Below, piece by piece: positions 1 through 9,122 of a stretch of 64,000 bases of DNA. Source of the stretch: Hyphomicrobiales bacterium (GTDB taxonomy: Bacteria; Pseudomonadota; Alphaproteobacteria; Rhizobiales; Rhizobiaceae); the NCBI GenBank assembly GCA_900469965.1, contig UBZP01000015.1, forward strand, positions 114,341-178,340, read 5' to 3'. A program made the position numbers and the translations under genes. Each line of letters starts with the position of its first letter. Within the stretch, counting starts at the first letter, position 1. The notes under the pieces are model-generated. The model was not told the DNA's origin. It saw only the letters and a list, made by a program, of their open reading frames with translations, and did no database searches.

Positions 1-23
1 GGTGCCGGCAGGCGGATGAGGGG
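1..23. repeat. Partial rhizobial palindromic intergenic element
   Basis: The first bases of the window match the right end of the larger palindromic element at 9300-9571 (shared core GTGCCGGCAGGCGGATGAGG at 9547-9566). The rest of this copy lies left of the window. It is an intergenic mosaic repeat, not coding. Confidence 0.6.
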
Positions 24-74
24 CGTCTTGCAAATGCCGATGAAGATGCAGGCCACCATTTCCAGGAGACCATC

Positions 75-1736
75 ATGCCCACACCCAATCCCCGCCATCC
101 GAACTTTCCGATCCCCGGTGGCCCGGTGCTGCGCGCCAGGGGCTGGCGGCAGGAGGGGCTGCTGCGGTTGCTGGAAAACGTGCTGTCTGTCGGTGAGGAC
201 CCCGACAACCTGGTGGTCTATGCGGCGCTCGGCAAGGCGGCGCGCAACTGGGCTTCTCACCGGGCGATCGTCAAGGCCCTGTGCGAGATGGAGGAGGACC
301 AGACGCTCCTGATCCAGTCGGGCAAGCCGGTGGGGCTGCTGACGACCCATGCCAAGGCGCCGCTCGTCATCATGGCCAACTGCAACATCGTCGGCCAGTG
401 GGCAAAGGCGGAGGTGTTCTACGAGCTGCAGCGCAAGGGGCTGATCTGCTGGGGCGGGCTGACGGCTGGCGCCTGGCAGTATATCGGCAGCCAGGGGGTG
501 ATCCAGGGCACCTACGAGATCTTCATGCGGATCGCCGAGAAGCGCTTTTCCGGCTCGCTCGCCGGCCGCTTCATCCTGACGGCGGGGCTCGGCGGCATGG
601 GCGGGGCGCAGCCGCTCGCCGGCCGCATGGCAGGGGCAGCGATCCTCTGCGTCGACATCGACCCGGAGCGGGCGGAAAAGCGCAGGGCGATCGGCTATCT
701 GGAGCAGGTGGCGCCCGACCTCGACACCGCGCTCGCGATGATCGACGCGGCGGTGAAGGAGAAACGCGCCACCTCGATCGGCCTCGTCGGCAATGCCGCC
801 GACATCTATCCGGAGATCGCCCGGCGCGGCATCGTGCCCGACATCGTCACCGACCAGACCTCCGCGCACGACCTCGTCTACGGCTACGTGCCGAAGGGGA
901 TGAGCCTCGATCAGGTGCGCTCGCTCAGGGATGACGGGCAGGGGCAGCTGATGGCGGCGAGCCGCGCCTCGATCGTCGAGCATGTCGGCGCGATGCTGGA
1001 ATTCCAGAAGAGGGGCGCGGAGGTGTTCGACAACGGCAACCTGATCCGTACCCAGGCGCGCGAGGGCGGGGTTGCCAACGCCTTCGACATCCCGATCTTC
1101 ACCGAGGCCTATCTCAGGCCGCTGTTTGCCCGCGCCATCGGGCCGTTCCGCTGGATGGCGCTGTCGGGCGAGGCGAGCGACATCGCCCGCATCGACGCGC
1201 TGGTGCTCGCAATGTTTCCCGACAACCGCATCGTCACCAACTGGATCCGGCTGGCGCGCGACAACATCCCCTTCGAGGGCCTGCCGGCGCGGATCGCCTG
1301 GCTCGGCCACGGCGAGCGGACCGAGCTGGCGCTGGCGGTCAACCGGCTGGTGGAAGACGGCGAACTCAAGGGACCGGTCGCCTTTTCCCGCGACCATCTC
1401 GACGCCGGCGCCATGGCCCATCCCAACATCATGACGGAGCGGATGAAGGACGGCTCGGATGCGATCGCCGACTGGCCGCTGCTCGACGCCATGCTGCTCT
1501 CCTCGTCGATGGCCGACCTCGTCGTCGTCCATTCCGGCGGCGGCGGCTATGCCGGCTACATGACGAGCTGCGGCGTCACCCTCGTCGCCGACGGCACGAA
1601 CGCCGCCGCCGAACGGCTACAGCACGCGCTCACCAACGACACGGCGCTGGGGGTGATCCGCTATGCGGATGCGGGGTATGAGGAGGCGCTGGACGAGATC
1701 GCCGAAAAGGGGATCGGGCATGTGCCGGTGGGGTGA
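75..1736 (+). CDS. Urocanase-family hydratase, divergent HutU paralogue
   Basis: The 553-residue length matches urocanate hydratase, the NAD+-dependent enzyme that hydrates urocanate in histidine breakdown. Family blocks are clear: GVIQGTYE near residue 141, the NAD loop GLGGMGGAQP near 173-182, PFRWMALSG near 356, and RDHLDAG. Two things differ from canonical HutU. The ARICW block that carries the catalytic Cys (Cys410 in the Pseudomonas enzyme) reads ARIAW, with Ala at residue 408. The later HHGGGVGMGFSQHSG block reads HSGGGGYAGYMTSCG. The ATG at 75 follows AGGAGA (64-69). No other hut gene is visible. It may act on a modified urocanate (methylated or thiol-bearing) or on something else; the family call is firm, the substrate is not. 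Confidence 0.85.
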   Translation: MPTPNPRHPNFPIPGGPVLRARGWRQEGLLRLLENVLSVGEDPDNLVVYAALGKAARNWASHRAIVKALCEMEEDQTLLIQSGKPVGLLTTHAKAPLVIMANCNIVGQWAKAEVFYELQRKGLICWGGLTAGAWQYIGSQGVIQGTYEIFMRIAEKRFSGSLAGRFILTAGLGGMGGAQPLAGRMAGAAILCVDIDPERAEKRRAIGYLEQVAPDLDTALAMIDAAVKEKRATSIGLVGNAADIYPEIARRGIVPDIVTDQTSAHDLVYGYVPKGMSLDQVRSLRDDGQGQLMAASRASIVEHVGAMLEFQKRGAEVFDNGNLIRTQAREGGVANAFDIPIFTEAYLRPLFARAIGPFRWMALSGEASDIARIDALVLAMFPDNRIVTNWIRLARDNIPFEGLPARIAWLGHGERTELALAVNRLVEDGELKGPVAFSRDHLDAGAMAHPNIMTERMKDGSDAIADWPLLDAMLLSSSMADLVVVHSGGGGYAGYMTSCGVTLVADGTNAAAERLQHALTNDTALGVIRYADAGYEEALDEIAEKGIGHVPVG

Positions 1737-1847
1737 GCCCGGCAGTCAGGCAAGCGTCCCGCCGAGCCTTGAAGTCAATCCAATTTCGTGACAATCAAGG
1801 GTGGTGTGCAGCGGTGCATCAATCTCGGCGGGCAGGGGGCAGCAAGC

Positions 1848-2966
1848 GTGAGGAAGACGATCCATTTCACCTATTCCTATGTCGAGCGAACGGGCTGGTC
1901 CATCGATCTCGCCAGCAGTCAGCTCGGCTTGGAGCGATCGTCGTACGACCTGGAGCACATTTATAGCTCTCCGGACGCATTTCCTTCGAATGAGACTTCG
2001 ATCGAGGAACTCCATGGCGTCGACTATATTTATGCCGGCTCCATAGCTCTCGTCAGAGGCGATTCGTGGAATGACTGGTACTCGGTGGATACTACGAAAA
2101 CAGAGATTAAGACAGTTAAGACCAACATAGGTCCAACGATTTACCACGACTTTTCGATCACTTTCGCCAGCCCGGTCAGCTATGAAAGCGTTTTCGGCAA
2201 GACGCTCGGTGCGCTTGTCGAAGACGGCGATACCATCATCGGTAGTAGTAGCTGGGACAGCATCAAACTCACCGCGAGATCCGAGATTGTCGATGCGCGC
2301 GAAGGAGACGACTTCATCGATGGCCGCGAAGGGAATGACAGGCTCCTTGGCGGGGATGGCAACGATACGCTCGTTGGAGGGGCCGGATCTGACCGGATCG
2401 ACGGTGACTGGGGACGAGATTCGGCATCATACGCCGGCGCGCTGAAAGGGGTGACGGCGAGTCTCGCCAATGCTGCGATCAACACCAATGACGCCAAGGG
2501 TGACATTTTTATTGCGATCGAGAACCTGATCGGATCGAGCCATTCCGACAGACTCATCGGGGACGGCGAGATCAATGGCTTGAAGGGAGAAGGGGGCAAT
2601 GATTGGCTCTACGGTGCCAAGGGAGGCGACGACGTCTTTGGCGGCAGCGGCAAGGACGTGTTCGTCTTCAAGGCATTGTCGGATTCAACGGTGTCCAGCG
2701 ATGGACGGGACACGATTTTTGATTTTTACGGAAATGGTGACCGCATCAGCCTATGGGCGATGGACGCCAACACGACGGCATCCGGCAATCAGGCATTCAA
2801 ATTCATCGGCGCCGATGGCTTTCATGGCAAGGCGGGCGAGTTGCGGTACAGCAAGAAATCGTCCGACACCTACATTTACGGTGACGTCAATGGTGACAGG
2901 AAGGCGGATTTCTCTATCCACCTCGACGATCGCGTGACACTCGACAAGTATGATTTCGTCCTCTGA
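1848..2966 (+). CDS. RTX/hemolysin-type calcium-binding repeat protein with M10-type C-terminus
   Basis: About 372 residues from a GTG at 1848 (VRKTIHFTYSY...). An in-frame GTG at 1788 would add 20 residues of unlikely sequence. The first half is unrecognised. From about residue 150 there are GGxGxDxLxGG-type nonapeptides (REGNDRLLGGDGNDTLVGG), which form Ca2+-binding parallel beta-rolls in type I secreted proteins. The last 28 residues (GDVNGDRKADFSIHL...DFVL) match the serralysin-type C-terminal region that carries the uncleaved secretion signal. No HExxH protease motif is present, so a secreted non-protease is likely. No type I secretion genes are adjacent. Base composition is more AT-rich than the flanks, which suggests transfer. 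Confidence 0.75.
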   Translation: MRKTIHFTYSYVERTGWSIDLASSQLGLERSSYDLEHIYSSPDAFPSNETSIEELHGVDYIYAGSIALVRGDSWNDWYSVDTTKTEIKTVKTNIGPTIYHDFSITFASPVSYESVFGKTLGALVEDGDTIIGSSSWDSIKLTARSEIVDAREGDDFIDGREGNDRLLGGDGNDTLVGGAGSDRIDGDWGRDSASYAGALKGVTASLANAAINTNDAKGDIFIAIENLIGSSHSDRLIGDGEINGLKGEGGNDWLYGAKGGDDVFGGSGKDVFVFKALSDSTVSSDGRDTIFDFYGNGDRISLWAMDANTTASGNQAFKFIGADGFHGKAGELRYSKKSSDTYIYGDVNGDRKADFSIHLDDRVTLDKYDFVL

Positions 2967-3172
2967 GTGAGCCCAGGCAAGCCTCGCCCGCGGGCGCCGG
3001 CTGCCCTACGCATCTGTCTCAGTGTCAAGCCAGGCAAGCCGCATACCTCAAGGTCGCCCTCTGCTGCCATCCTGTGAACGCTGTGCTAATCTCCACGGCC
3101 GCCTCATGCCCGCAGGGCGCACGGCGGTTGCCGCCCCTTCCGGTGCGCGGCGCGGGAGAGGGGGCGGGGACG

Positions 3173-3883
3173 ATGGCCCGGAGGAAATCGCATCTGGCGG
3201 TCGGCAGCATCACCGTGCTGCTCGGGCTCTATCTGTTCATCGCCTATTTCGTGCTGCCGGAGATCTGGATCTTCCGCGATGCGAAGGAGGTCGGCAGTCT
3301 CGACAGCATGGTCACCGTCACCCCCGACGACATTCCGGGCGATCCGATCAATGTCGGGCTGGTCGGCACGAAGGAAGAGGTGGTCCGCGCCTTCGCCGCC
3401 GCCCATTGGGACCCGGCCGACAGGATCACGCTGCGGTCCTCGATCGACATCGGCCTTTCCGTCGTGCTCGACCGGCCGGATCTCGACGCGCCGGTGAGCA
3501 CGCTTCTGTTCGAGGGCCGCAAGCAGGATCTCGCCTTCGAGAAGCCGGTGGGGCACAGCGCCGACCAGCGCAACCACGTCCGCTTCTGGCAGACGGAGAA
3601 GACCGGCGAGGACGGGCGGCCGCTGTGGCTCGGATCGGCGAGCTTCGATCGTGGCGTCGGGCTCAGCCACGACACCGGCCAGATCACCCACCACATCGGC
3701 CCTGACGTCGATGCCGAGCGCAACCTCGTGATCGGCGACCTGCAGACCGCGGGGCAGCTGACCTCCACCTACGAGATCGAAGGCGTCGGCGCGACCGAGG
3801 ACGGCCGCAACGGCGGCGGGGATCGGTACTTCACCGACGGCAAGGCGGTCGTGGGCGTGCTGGTGGAGCCCGAGGGGCAATAG
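3173..3883 (+). CDS. LssY_C domain membrane-anchored protein
   Basis: 236 residues from ATG 3173 (MARRKSHLAVGS). An upstream in-frame ATG at 3074 would put GC-rich intergenic DNA into the protein. One N-terminal membrane segment (about residues 8-28) is followed by a soluble domain. Family features of LssY_C are visible: DPINVGLVGTKEEVVRAFAAA near 45-65, GRKQDLAFEKPVG and NHVRFW. The function of LssY_C is unknown; the name comes from the Legionella lss secretion locus, and the domain is also found fused to PAP2 phosphatases. It lies about 200 bp after the RTX gene on the same strand, which may or may not be meaningful. Confidence 0.65.
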   Translation: MARRKSHLAVGSITVLLGLYLFIAYFVLPEIWIFRDAKEVGSLDSMVTVTPDDIPGDPINVGLVGTKEEVVRAFAAAHWDPADRITLRSSIDIGLSVVLDRPDLDAPVSTLLFEGRKQDLAFEKPVGHSADQRNHVRFWQTEKTGEDGRPLWLGSASFDRGVGLSHDTGQITHHIGPDVDAERNLVIGDLQTAGQLTSTYEIEGVGATEDGRNGGGDRYFTDGKAVVGVLVEPEGQ

Positions 3884-4156
3884 GCGCCGTTACGGGCATC
3901 GCCCAGGGAGGGGCGGATCTCTCTTGCATCCGCCGGCGGCCAGGTGGCCAGATGGGGGCTGCACAAGGCGCGTCTTATCTGACAGAATTGCGCGCATGGG
4001 GAGGATAGCCCGGCCGGCCCCGCGTGCCCGCCGGCTGAACGCCGTCTCGCAGTCCCGTTGCAAGTGATCGATCCTGCCCCGCCCGCGGCGCCGAGACGGC
4101 CCCGGCATGCAACGTGCGAGCATCTGAAGTCGTCCAGCAACGCAGGAGCACTTCAC

Positions 4157-5563
4157 ATGGCAACTCATATGGGAACCTGGAAACCCGACCCGAGCTTCTA
4201 TCCGTCGCCGCGCATGGCGATGAAGGCCGAACCGGAGACGCTGGCTTATGTCGCCGCCTTCGATCCGGCGCGCAAGGTGCCGGACCATCTCGCCGTCGTC
4301 GACGTCGATCCGAAATCCTCCAACTACGGGCATATCGTGCACACGCTCTCGATGCCGAACGTCGGGGACGAACTGCATCATTTCGGCTGGAACGCCTGCT
4401 CGTCGTGCCTGTGCCCGAATGCGCCGCATCCCCATGCCGAGCGGCGCTATCTGGTCGTGCCCGGCCTGAAATCCTCGCGCATCCACATCGTCGACACGAA
4501 GCCGGACGCCCGGCGGCCGACGATCGCGAAGGTGGTGGAGCCGGCCGAGGTTGCCGAGCGGGCGGGCTATACCCGGCCGCACACCGTCCATTGCGGGCCG
4601 GAGGGGATCTATGTGGCAGCGCTCGGCAATGCCGAGGGCAAGGCGCCGGGCGGGGTGTTCCTGATGGACCACGAGACCTTCGACGTCCGCGGCCGCTGGG
4701 AGATGGACCGCGGGCCGCAGCAGCTCTCCTACGACGTCTGGTGGCATCTCGGCCACGACACGCTGGTGACCAGCGAATGGGGCACGCCCGATACCTTCGA
4801 GAACGGGCTCGTGCCGGAGATCCTGCTGGGGGCGAAATACGGCCGCCGCCTGCATTTCTGGGACCTGCACAAGCGCAAGCACCTGCAGACGATCGATTTC
4901 GGCGACAAGTACCAGCTCGTCTTCGAACTCCGGCCCGCCCACGACCCGACGAAGGCCTACGGCTTCGTCAACACGGTGCTCTGCCTGGAGGACCTGTCCT
5001 CGGCGATCTGGGTCTGGCACCGCGACGGCGACAAATGGGCGGTGACGAAGGTGATCGACATCCCCGCCGAGCCCGCCGATCCGGACCTGTTGCCGCCGAT
5101 GCTGAAGGGGTTCGGGGCGGTGCCGCCGCTCGTCACCGACATCGACCTCTCCATGGACGACCGCTTCCTCTATGTCTCCTGCTGGGGGACCGGCGACCTC
5201 CTGCAGTTCGACGTCTCCGACCCGTTCAAGCCGAAGCAGACGGGGAAGGTGCGGATCGGCGGGATCGTCGCGCGCGCCAGCCATCCGGGGGCGAAGAACG
5301 GTACGCTCAACGGCGGGCCGCAGATGGTGGAGATCAGCCGCGACGGCAGGCGGGTCTATTTCACCAATTCGCTCTACGGGGTGATCGACGAGCAGTTCTA
5401 CCCGGAAGGCATCGACGGCTGGATGGTGAAGCTCGATGCCAAGCCGGACGGCGGGATCGCCTTCGACGAAAAATTCTTCGTCGAATGGCCGAAGTCGCAC
5501 CGGCCGCACCAGGTCCGCCTGCAGGGCGGCGACTGCTCGTCGGATTCCTACTGCTATCCGTGA
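4157..5563 (+). CDS. mtoX: SBP56-family selenium-binding protein / methanethiol oxidase
   Basis: 468 residues from ATG 4157 with AGGAGC at 4144-4149. The family is recognised by CSSCLCP near residue 80, HPHAERRYLVVPGLKSSRI, the HTVHCGPEGIY block near 150, and the C-terminal KSHRPHQVRLQGGDCSSDSY. Bacterial members (MtoX) oxidise methanethiol to formaldehyde, H2S and H2O2, and are beta-propeller enzymes that use copper. Characterised MtoX proteins are periplasmic, but no signal peptide is visible here, so a cytoplasmic location or another SBP56 role is possible. The next gene, 116 bp downstream on the same strand, is a membrane protein. Confidence 0.8.
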   Translation: MATHMGTWKPDPSFYPSPRMAMKAEPETLAYVAAFDPARKVPDHLAVVDVDPKSSNYGHIVHTLSMPNVGDELHHFGWNACSSCLCPNAPHPHAERRYLVVPGLKSSRIHIVDTKPDARRPTIAKVVEPAEVAERAGYTRPHTVHCGPEGIYVAALGNAEGKAPGGVFLMDHETFDVRGRWEMDRGPQQLSYDVWWHLGHDTLVTSEWGTPDTFENGLVPEILLGAKYGRRLHFWDLHKRKHLQTIDFGDKYQLVFELRPAHDPTKAYGFVNTVLCLEDLSSAIWVWHRDGDKWAVTKVIDIPAEPADPDLLPPMLKGFGAVPPLVTDIDLSMDDRFLYVSCWGTGDLLQFDVSDPFKPKQTGKVRIGGIVARASHPGAKNGTLNGGPQMVEISRDGRRVYFTNSLYGVIDEQFYPEGIDGWMVKLDAKPDGGIAFDEKFFVEWPKSHRPHQVRLQGGDCSSDSYCYP

Positions 5564-5679
5564 GCGGGCTGCGGCGACCGGCGGCGGCGCATCGCGCCGG
5601 TGCCACTGCCCCTGAAGGGCGAGGGTGTGCCGGCGAAGGAAGCAGATCCGGCACCGGCTGATGAACCGACGAGGCGATC

Positions 5680-6309
5680 ATGGACACGTTCTGGCCATGG
5701 CTGATGCTTGCCGGGCTCGGCGCCTTCCACGGGCTGAACCCGGCGATGGGCTGGCTGTTCGCCGTCGCGCTTGGCGTGCATCGCGGCAGCGGGGCGGCGG
5801 TGGCCAAGGCGGTGCCGGCGATTGCGATCGGGCATGCGGCCTCCGTCGCGGCGGTGGCCGGCGTACTGATGACGGCCGGGCTGATGGTCGATCAGGGCCG
5901 GCTGCGGACGGCGACGGGGACGTTGCTGATCGGCTGGGCGGTCCTGCACCTCCTCTACGGGCACAGGCGGCGTGTCCGCATCGGCATGACGACCGGGCTC
6001 GCCGGACTGGCGGTCTGGTCGTTCCTGATGGCGACGGCGCATGGCGCTGGCCTGATGGTGATGCCGGCGCTGATGCCGCTCTGCGTTGCGAGCGGACCGC
6101 TCGCCGGCGTCGATGCCGGCGGCTCGGCGGCAACCGCGCTCGCCGCCGTCGGGGTGCATACGGCCGCGATGCTGGCGGCTACGGCCACCGCCGCCTTCGC
6201 CGTCTACCGCTTCGTCGGGCTCGGTATCCTGCGCAGCGGCTGGGTGAATGTCGATCTGGTGTGGACGCTGGTGCTGGTGGGGACGGGGGTGATGTTGATC
6301 GTGGCGTAG
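5680..6309 (+). CDS. Conserved hydrophobic membrane protein, function unknown
   Basis: 209 residues, almost entirely hydrophobic, with about six membrane segments. ATG 5680 follows a weak GAGGCG. Conserved-looking polar sites sit inside membrane segments: HGLNPAMG near residue 17, IGHAAS near 49 and ATAHGAGLMVMP near 117. Such buried His residues recall metal or small-molecule transporters (NicO/UreH/TauE-like), but no family motif decides it. It follows the SBP56 gene on the same strand and may be cotranscribed, so a link to sulfur or copper handling is an inference from position. Confidence 0.6.
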   Translation: MDTFWPWLMLAGLGAFHGLNPAMGWLFAVALGVHRGSGAAVAKAVPAIAIGHAASVAAVAGVLMTAGLMVDQGRLRTATGTLLIGWAVLHLLYGHRRRVRIGMTTGLAGLAVWSFLMATAHGAGLMVMPALMPLCVASGPLAGVDAGGSAATALAAVGVHTAAMLAATATAAFAVYRFVGLGILRSGWVNVDLVWTLVLVGTGVMLIVA

Positions 6310-6404
6310 GATCCATTGCGCGGGATGGGGAAGGGCAAACAGCAGATAGCCCGGCCCTGCACCTGCCGGTCAGATGGACGGCGGATACCGCTGTCGAATG
6401 TCTC

Positions 6405-6520
6405 CGTCACCCCGGACTTGATCCGGGGTCCAGCGGCGTCGCGTCCGCGACGCGGAAAATGCTTTATCGCGCAAGGACTTGCGCGTGCTGGATGCCGGAT
6501 CAAGTCCGGCATGACGGGGT
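6405..6520. repeat. RIME-like palindromic intergenic element
   Basis: About 116 bp with imperfect inverted ends: GTCACCCCGGACTTGATCC at the left and a reverse-complement-like GGATCAAGTCCGGCATGAC at the right. The inside holds the shorter palindrome GCGTCGCGTCCGCGACGC. This form of element is widespread between genes in Rhizobiales. It lies between convergent genes and could form a transcript-end hairpin. Confidence 0.8.
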
Positions 6521-6593
6521 AGGGGCGTTCCGGACGTCAAACTCAGCTCGCGGTTTGTCTTCTGTCTCGCGTGCTGAGCGCAGGCGCTGTCCC

Positions 6594-7355
6594 TCAGACC
6601 ACCGTCTCGCCGCCGTCCACCACCAGCGCCTGCCCGGTCATGTAGCTGGAGCGGTCGGAGACGAGGAAGAGTATCGGCTCGGCGATCTCGGAGACGTCGG
6701 CCCAGCGGCCCATCGGCACCTTGTCGCGCACATAGGCCTCGATCGCCGCGCGGCCGCCCATCTGGGCGATGAAGGGGGCGTTGAAGGGGGTATCGACCCA
6801 GCCGGGGCAGAGCGCATTGACGCGGATGCCGAAGCGGGCGTAGTCGCCGGCCATCTGCTTCGTCATCGCGATGACGGCGTGCTTGGTGGTCGTGTAGGCG
6901 ATCATCTCGCGGTCGTAGAGGATGCCCGACGACGAGGACGTGTTGAGGATCACGCCCTTGCCCTGCCGTTTCATCGCCGGCACGACGAGGCGGGCGGCGA
7001 TGAAATGGGCGCGCACGTTCAGCCCCCAGGAGCGGTCGAAGCCGTCGATCGAGACCTGCTCGAGGTCGCCTTCCACCTGCGCGCCGGCGTGGTTGTGGAG
7101 GATGTCGATGCGGCCGAGGCGGGCGAGGACACCCGCGACCATCGCCGCGACGGCCGCGTCGTCGGTGACGTCGAGCACGGCGGTCTCGGCGCGGCCGCCG
7201 GCAGAGGCGATGCGGGCCACGGTTTCCGCAGCCCCCGCCGCATCGCGGTCGACGACGACGACCATCGCCCCCTCGCGCGCCATGATCTCGGCGCCGGCGC
7301 GGCCGATGCCGGAGCCGCCACCGGTGACGATGGCGACCTGGTCCTTCAGGATCAT
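6594..7355 (-). CDS. Short-chain dehydrogenase/reductase (SDR)
   Basis: 253 residues from ATG 7355, preceded by GGGGAG with 8-nt spacing; a GTG three codons upstream is less well placed. The Rossmann motif TGGGSGIG is near residue 12. An NHAG block is near 86, and the catalytic Ser plus YTTTK (Tyr-x3-Lys) lie near 138-157. This is a classical SDR using NAD(P)H; the residues do not give the substrate. It lies 82 bp downstream of the ABC permease gene on the same strand, so it is probably the last gene of that operon and may oxidise the imported compound or a product of it. Confidence 0.85.
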   Translation of the reverse strand: MILKDQVAIVTGGGSGIGRAGAEIMAREGAMVVVVDRDAAGAAETVARIASAGGRAETAVLDVTDDAAVAAMVAGVLARLGRIDILHNHAGAQVEGDLEQVSIDGFDRSWGLNVRAHFIAARLVVPAMKRQGKGVILNTSSSSGILYDREMIAYTTTKHAVIAMTKQMAGDYARFGIRVNALCPGWVDTPFNAPFIAQMGGRAAIEAYVRDKVPMGRWADVSEIAEPILFLVSDRSSYMTGQALVVDGGETVV

Positions 7356-7437
7356 CTGTTTCACTCCCCAGTGACTGCACTTTGAAATGATGCATGTCTT
7401 CGTCCCGAAACCGGTGACCGCTTCCGGGAGACATGCA

Positions 7438-8256
7438 CTAGTCGGTGCCTTTCGTTTCCTTCTCGCGCATCAGCACCCGTGCGGCGAGAATGAGGATGAG
7501 CGAGGCGACCAGCACCATGGTCGCGATCGCGTTGATCTCCGGCGTCACGCCGCGCCGGATCGAGGCGAAGACGTAGATCGGCAGCGTCGTCTTCGAGCCG
7601 GCGACGAAGAAGGCGACGATGAAATCGTCGAAGGAGAAGGTGAAGGCGAGCAGGAAGCCGGCCAGCACTGACGGCAGGATCTGCGGCAGCACGATCTGGT
7701 GGAAGGTGGTCCAGGGCGTGGCGTAGAGATCGGCGGAGGCCTCGACGATGTCGCGGCCGAGGCTTGCGATCCTGGCCTTCACGATCATCGTCACCAGCGC
7801 CATGGTGAAGAGGCCGTGGGCGGCGATGATCGAGCCGTAGCCGAGGCCGAACTGCGGCGGGCGCTCGCCCGGCCAGAGGCTCGCGATCGCCGGGTTGATC
7901 GCCCCGAAGACGGCGACGAGGGCGACGAGGGTGGCAATGCCGATGACGACGCCGGGAACGACGATCGCCGCCGCCATCAGGCCGTCGAAGACCGCGCGGG
8001 CGCGCGGGCCGAGCCGCTGCATGCCGAGTGCGGCCATGGTGCCGAAGACGGCGGCGAGGACGGCGCTGGTGAACGCGATGATCAGGCTGTTCTGCAGGGC
8101 GGTGACCAGGAAGGTGTTTCCGAGCGCACGGCCGTACCACTGCAGCGAGAAGCCGGTGAACTCGCTGGCGCTGCGGCCGGCGTTGAAGGAGAACAGCACC
8201 ACCAGCGCGATCGGCGCGTAGAGGAAGAGGTAGACGGCGGTCATCAGGGCGCGCAT
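7438..8256 (-). CDS. Polyamine-type ABC transporter permease (PotC-like)
   Basis: 272 residues with six predicted membrane segments. The EAA loop for ATPase contact is seen as EASADLYATPWTTFHQIVLP near residue 173. The C-terminus follows the PotC pattern FSFDDFIVAFF. ATG 8256 overlaps the stop of the upstream permease by one base (TGATG), a sign of translational coupling. It forms the membrane channel with the 8256-9122 product, fed by the binding protein at 9637-10800 and powered by the ATPase at 10856-11941. Confidence 0.88.
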   Translation of the reverse strand: MRALMTAVYLFLYAPIALVVLFSFNAGRSASEFTGFSLQWYGRALGNTFLVTALQNSLIIAFTSAVLAAVFGTMAALGMQRLGPRARAVFDGLMAAAIVVPGVVIGIATLVALVAVFGAINPAIASLWPGERPPQFGLGYGSIIAAHGLFTMALVTMIVKARIASLGRDIVEASADLYATPWTTFHQIVLPQILPSVLAGFLLAFTFSFDDFIVAFFVAGSKTTLPIYVFASIRRGVTPEINAIATMVLVASLILILAARVLMREKETKGTD

Positions 8257-9122
8257 CAGACGAGATCCACCTGTCTGGAGCCGGAAATCTTCCAGGCGAT
8301 CCGCATCGCCACCATCAGCACGACGACGACGACGAGTACCAGCGTGACGGCGATCGCCGAGCCGAACGGCCAGTTGCGCGACTGCAGGAACAGGTCGACC
8401 AGCGCATTGCCGATGAAGAACACCTTGCCGCCGCCGAGAAGCTGCGGGATCAGGTATTCGCCGAGCAGCAGGATGGTGACGAGCGCCACCCCGGTCATCA
8501 CGCCCGGCAGCGACAGCGGCAGGGTGACGGAGAAGAAGGTCGAGACCGGCTTCGCGCCGAGGTCGGCGGAGGCCTCCAGCAGCCGGCGGTCGAGCTTTTC
8601 CAGGCTGACATAGATCGGCATGATCATCAGCGGCAGGTAGCCGTAGACGATGCCGAGGAGGACGGCGCCGGGCGTGTTCAGCATGCGCACGTCCTCGATG
8701 CCGATCATCGAGAGCAGGTTGGGGATGCCGCGCGAGCCGAGGATGTACATCCAGGCGTAGGTGCGCACGAGCAGGCTGGTCCAGAAGGGGACGACCACGA
8801 GCGAGACCAGCATCAGCCGGTAGCGCGGGTCGGCCTTCACCGCCAGATAGTAGGCGGCCGGATAGGCGACCAGCAGGCACACGAAGGCGCCGACCGGGGC
8901 GAGGATGAGCGTGTTCCAGTAGGCGGCGGCGCGGGCCGGCAGGTTGGCGTACTGGGCGAGCGTGAAGGCCGGCTGGTAGCCGCCGGCCGGCGCCCGCTCG
9001 CCGAAGGAGAACACCACCATGGCGACGAAGGGCAGGACGAGGAAGACGAACAGCCACAGGCCCGACGGCGCCAGGAGCGCGGTCGTGACCAGGGTGCGTT
9101 TCGTTTTCGGTGCCAGGGGCAT
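8256..9122 (-). CDS. Polyamine-type ABC transporter permease (PotB-like)
   Basis: 288 residues from ATG 9122 (MPLAPKTKRT). It has an N-terminal membrane segment, then FVVLP-like PotB features (LPFVAMVVFSF), YLPLMIMPIYVSLEKLD and the EAA loop EASADLGAKPVSTFFSVTLP near residue 187. It is the first of two permease genes but is separated from the binding-protein gene by 514 bp filled by repeat DNA. That gap may lower expression of the permeases relative to the binding protein. Confidence 0.88.
   Translation of the reverse strand: MPLAPKTKRTLVTTALLAPSGLWLFVFLVLPFVAMVVFSFGERAPAGGYQPAFTLAQYANLPARAAAYWNTLILAPVGAFVCLLVAYPAAYYLAVKADPRYRLMLVSLVVVPFWTSLLVRTYAWMYILGSRGIPNLLSMIGIEDVRMLNTPGAVLLGIVYGYLPLMIMPIYVSLEKLDRRLLEASADLGAKPVSTFFSVTLPLSLPGVMTGVALVTILLLGEYLIPQLLGGGKVFFIGNALVDLFLQSRNWPFGSAIAVTLVLVVVVVLMVAMRIAWKISGSRQVDLV

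Noticed and set aside
3890-5509. Long minus-strand frame opposite the SBP56 gene
   Set aside because: Antisense shadow of a well-supported family protein with clear motifs on the plus strand.
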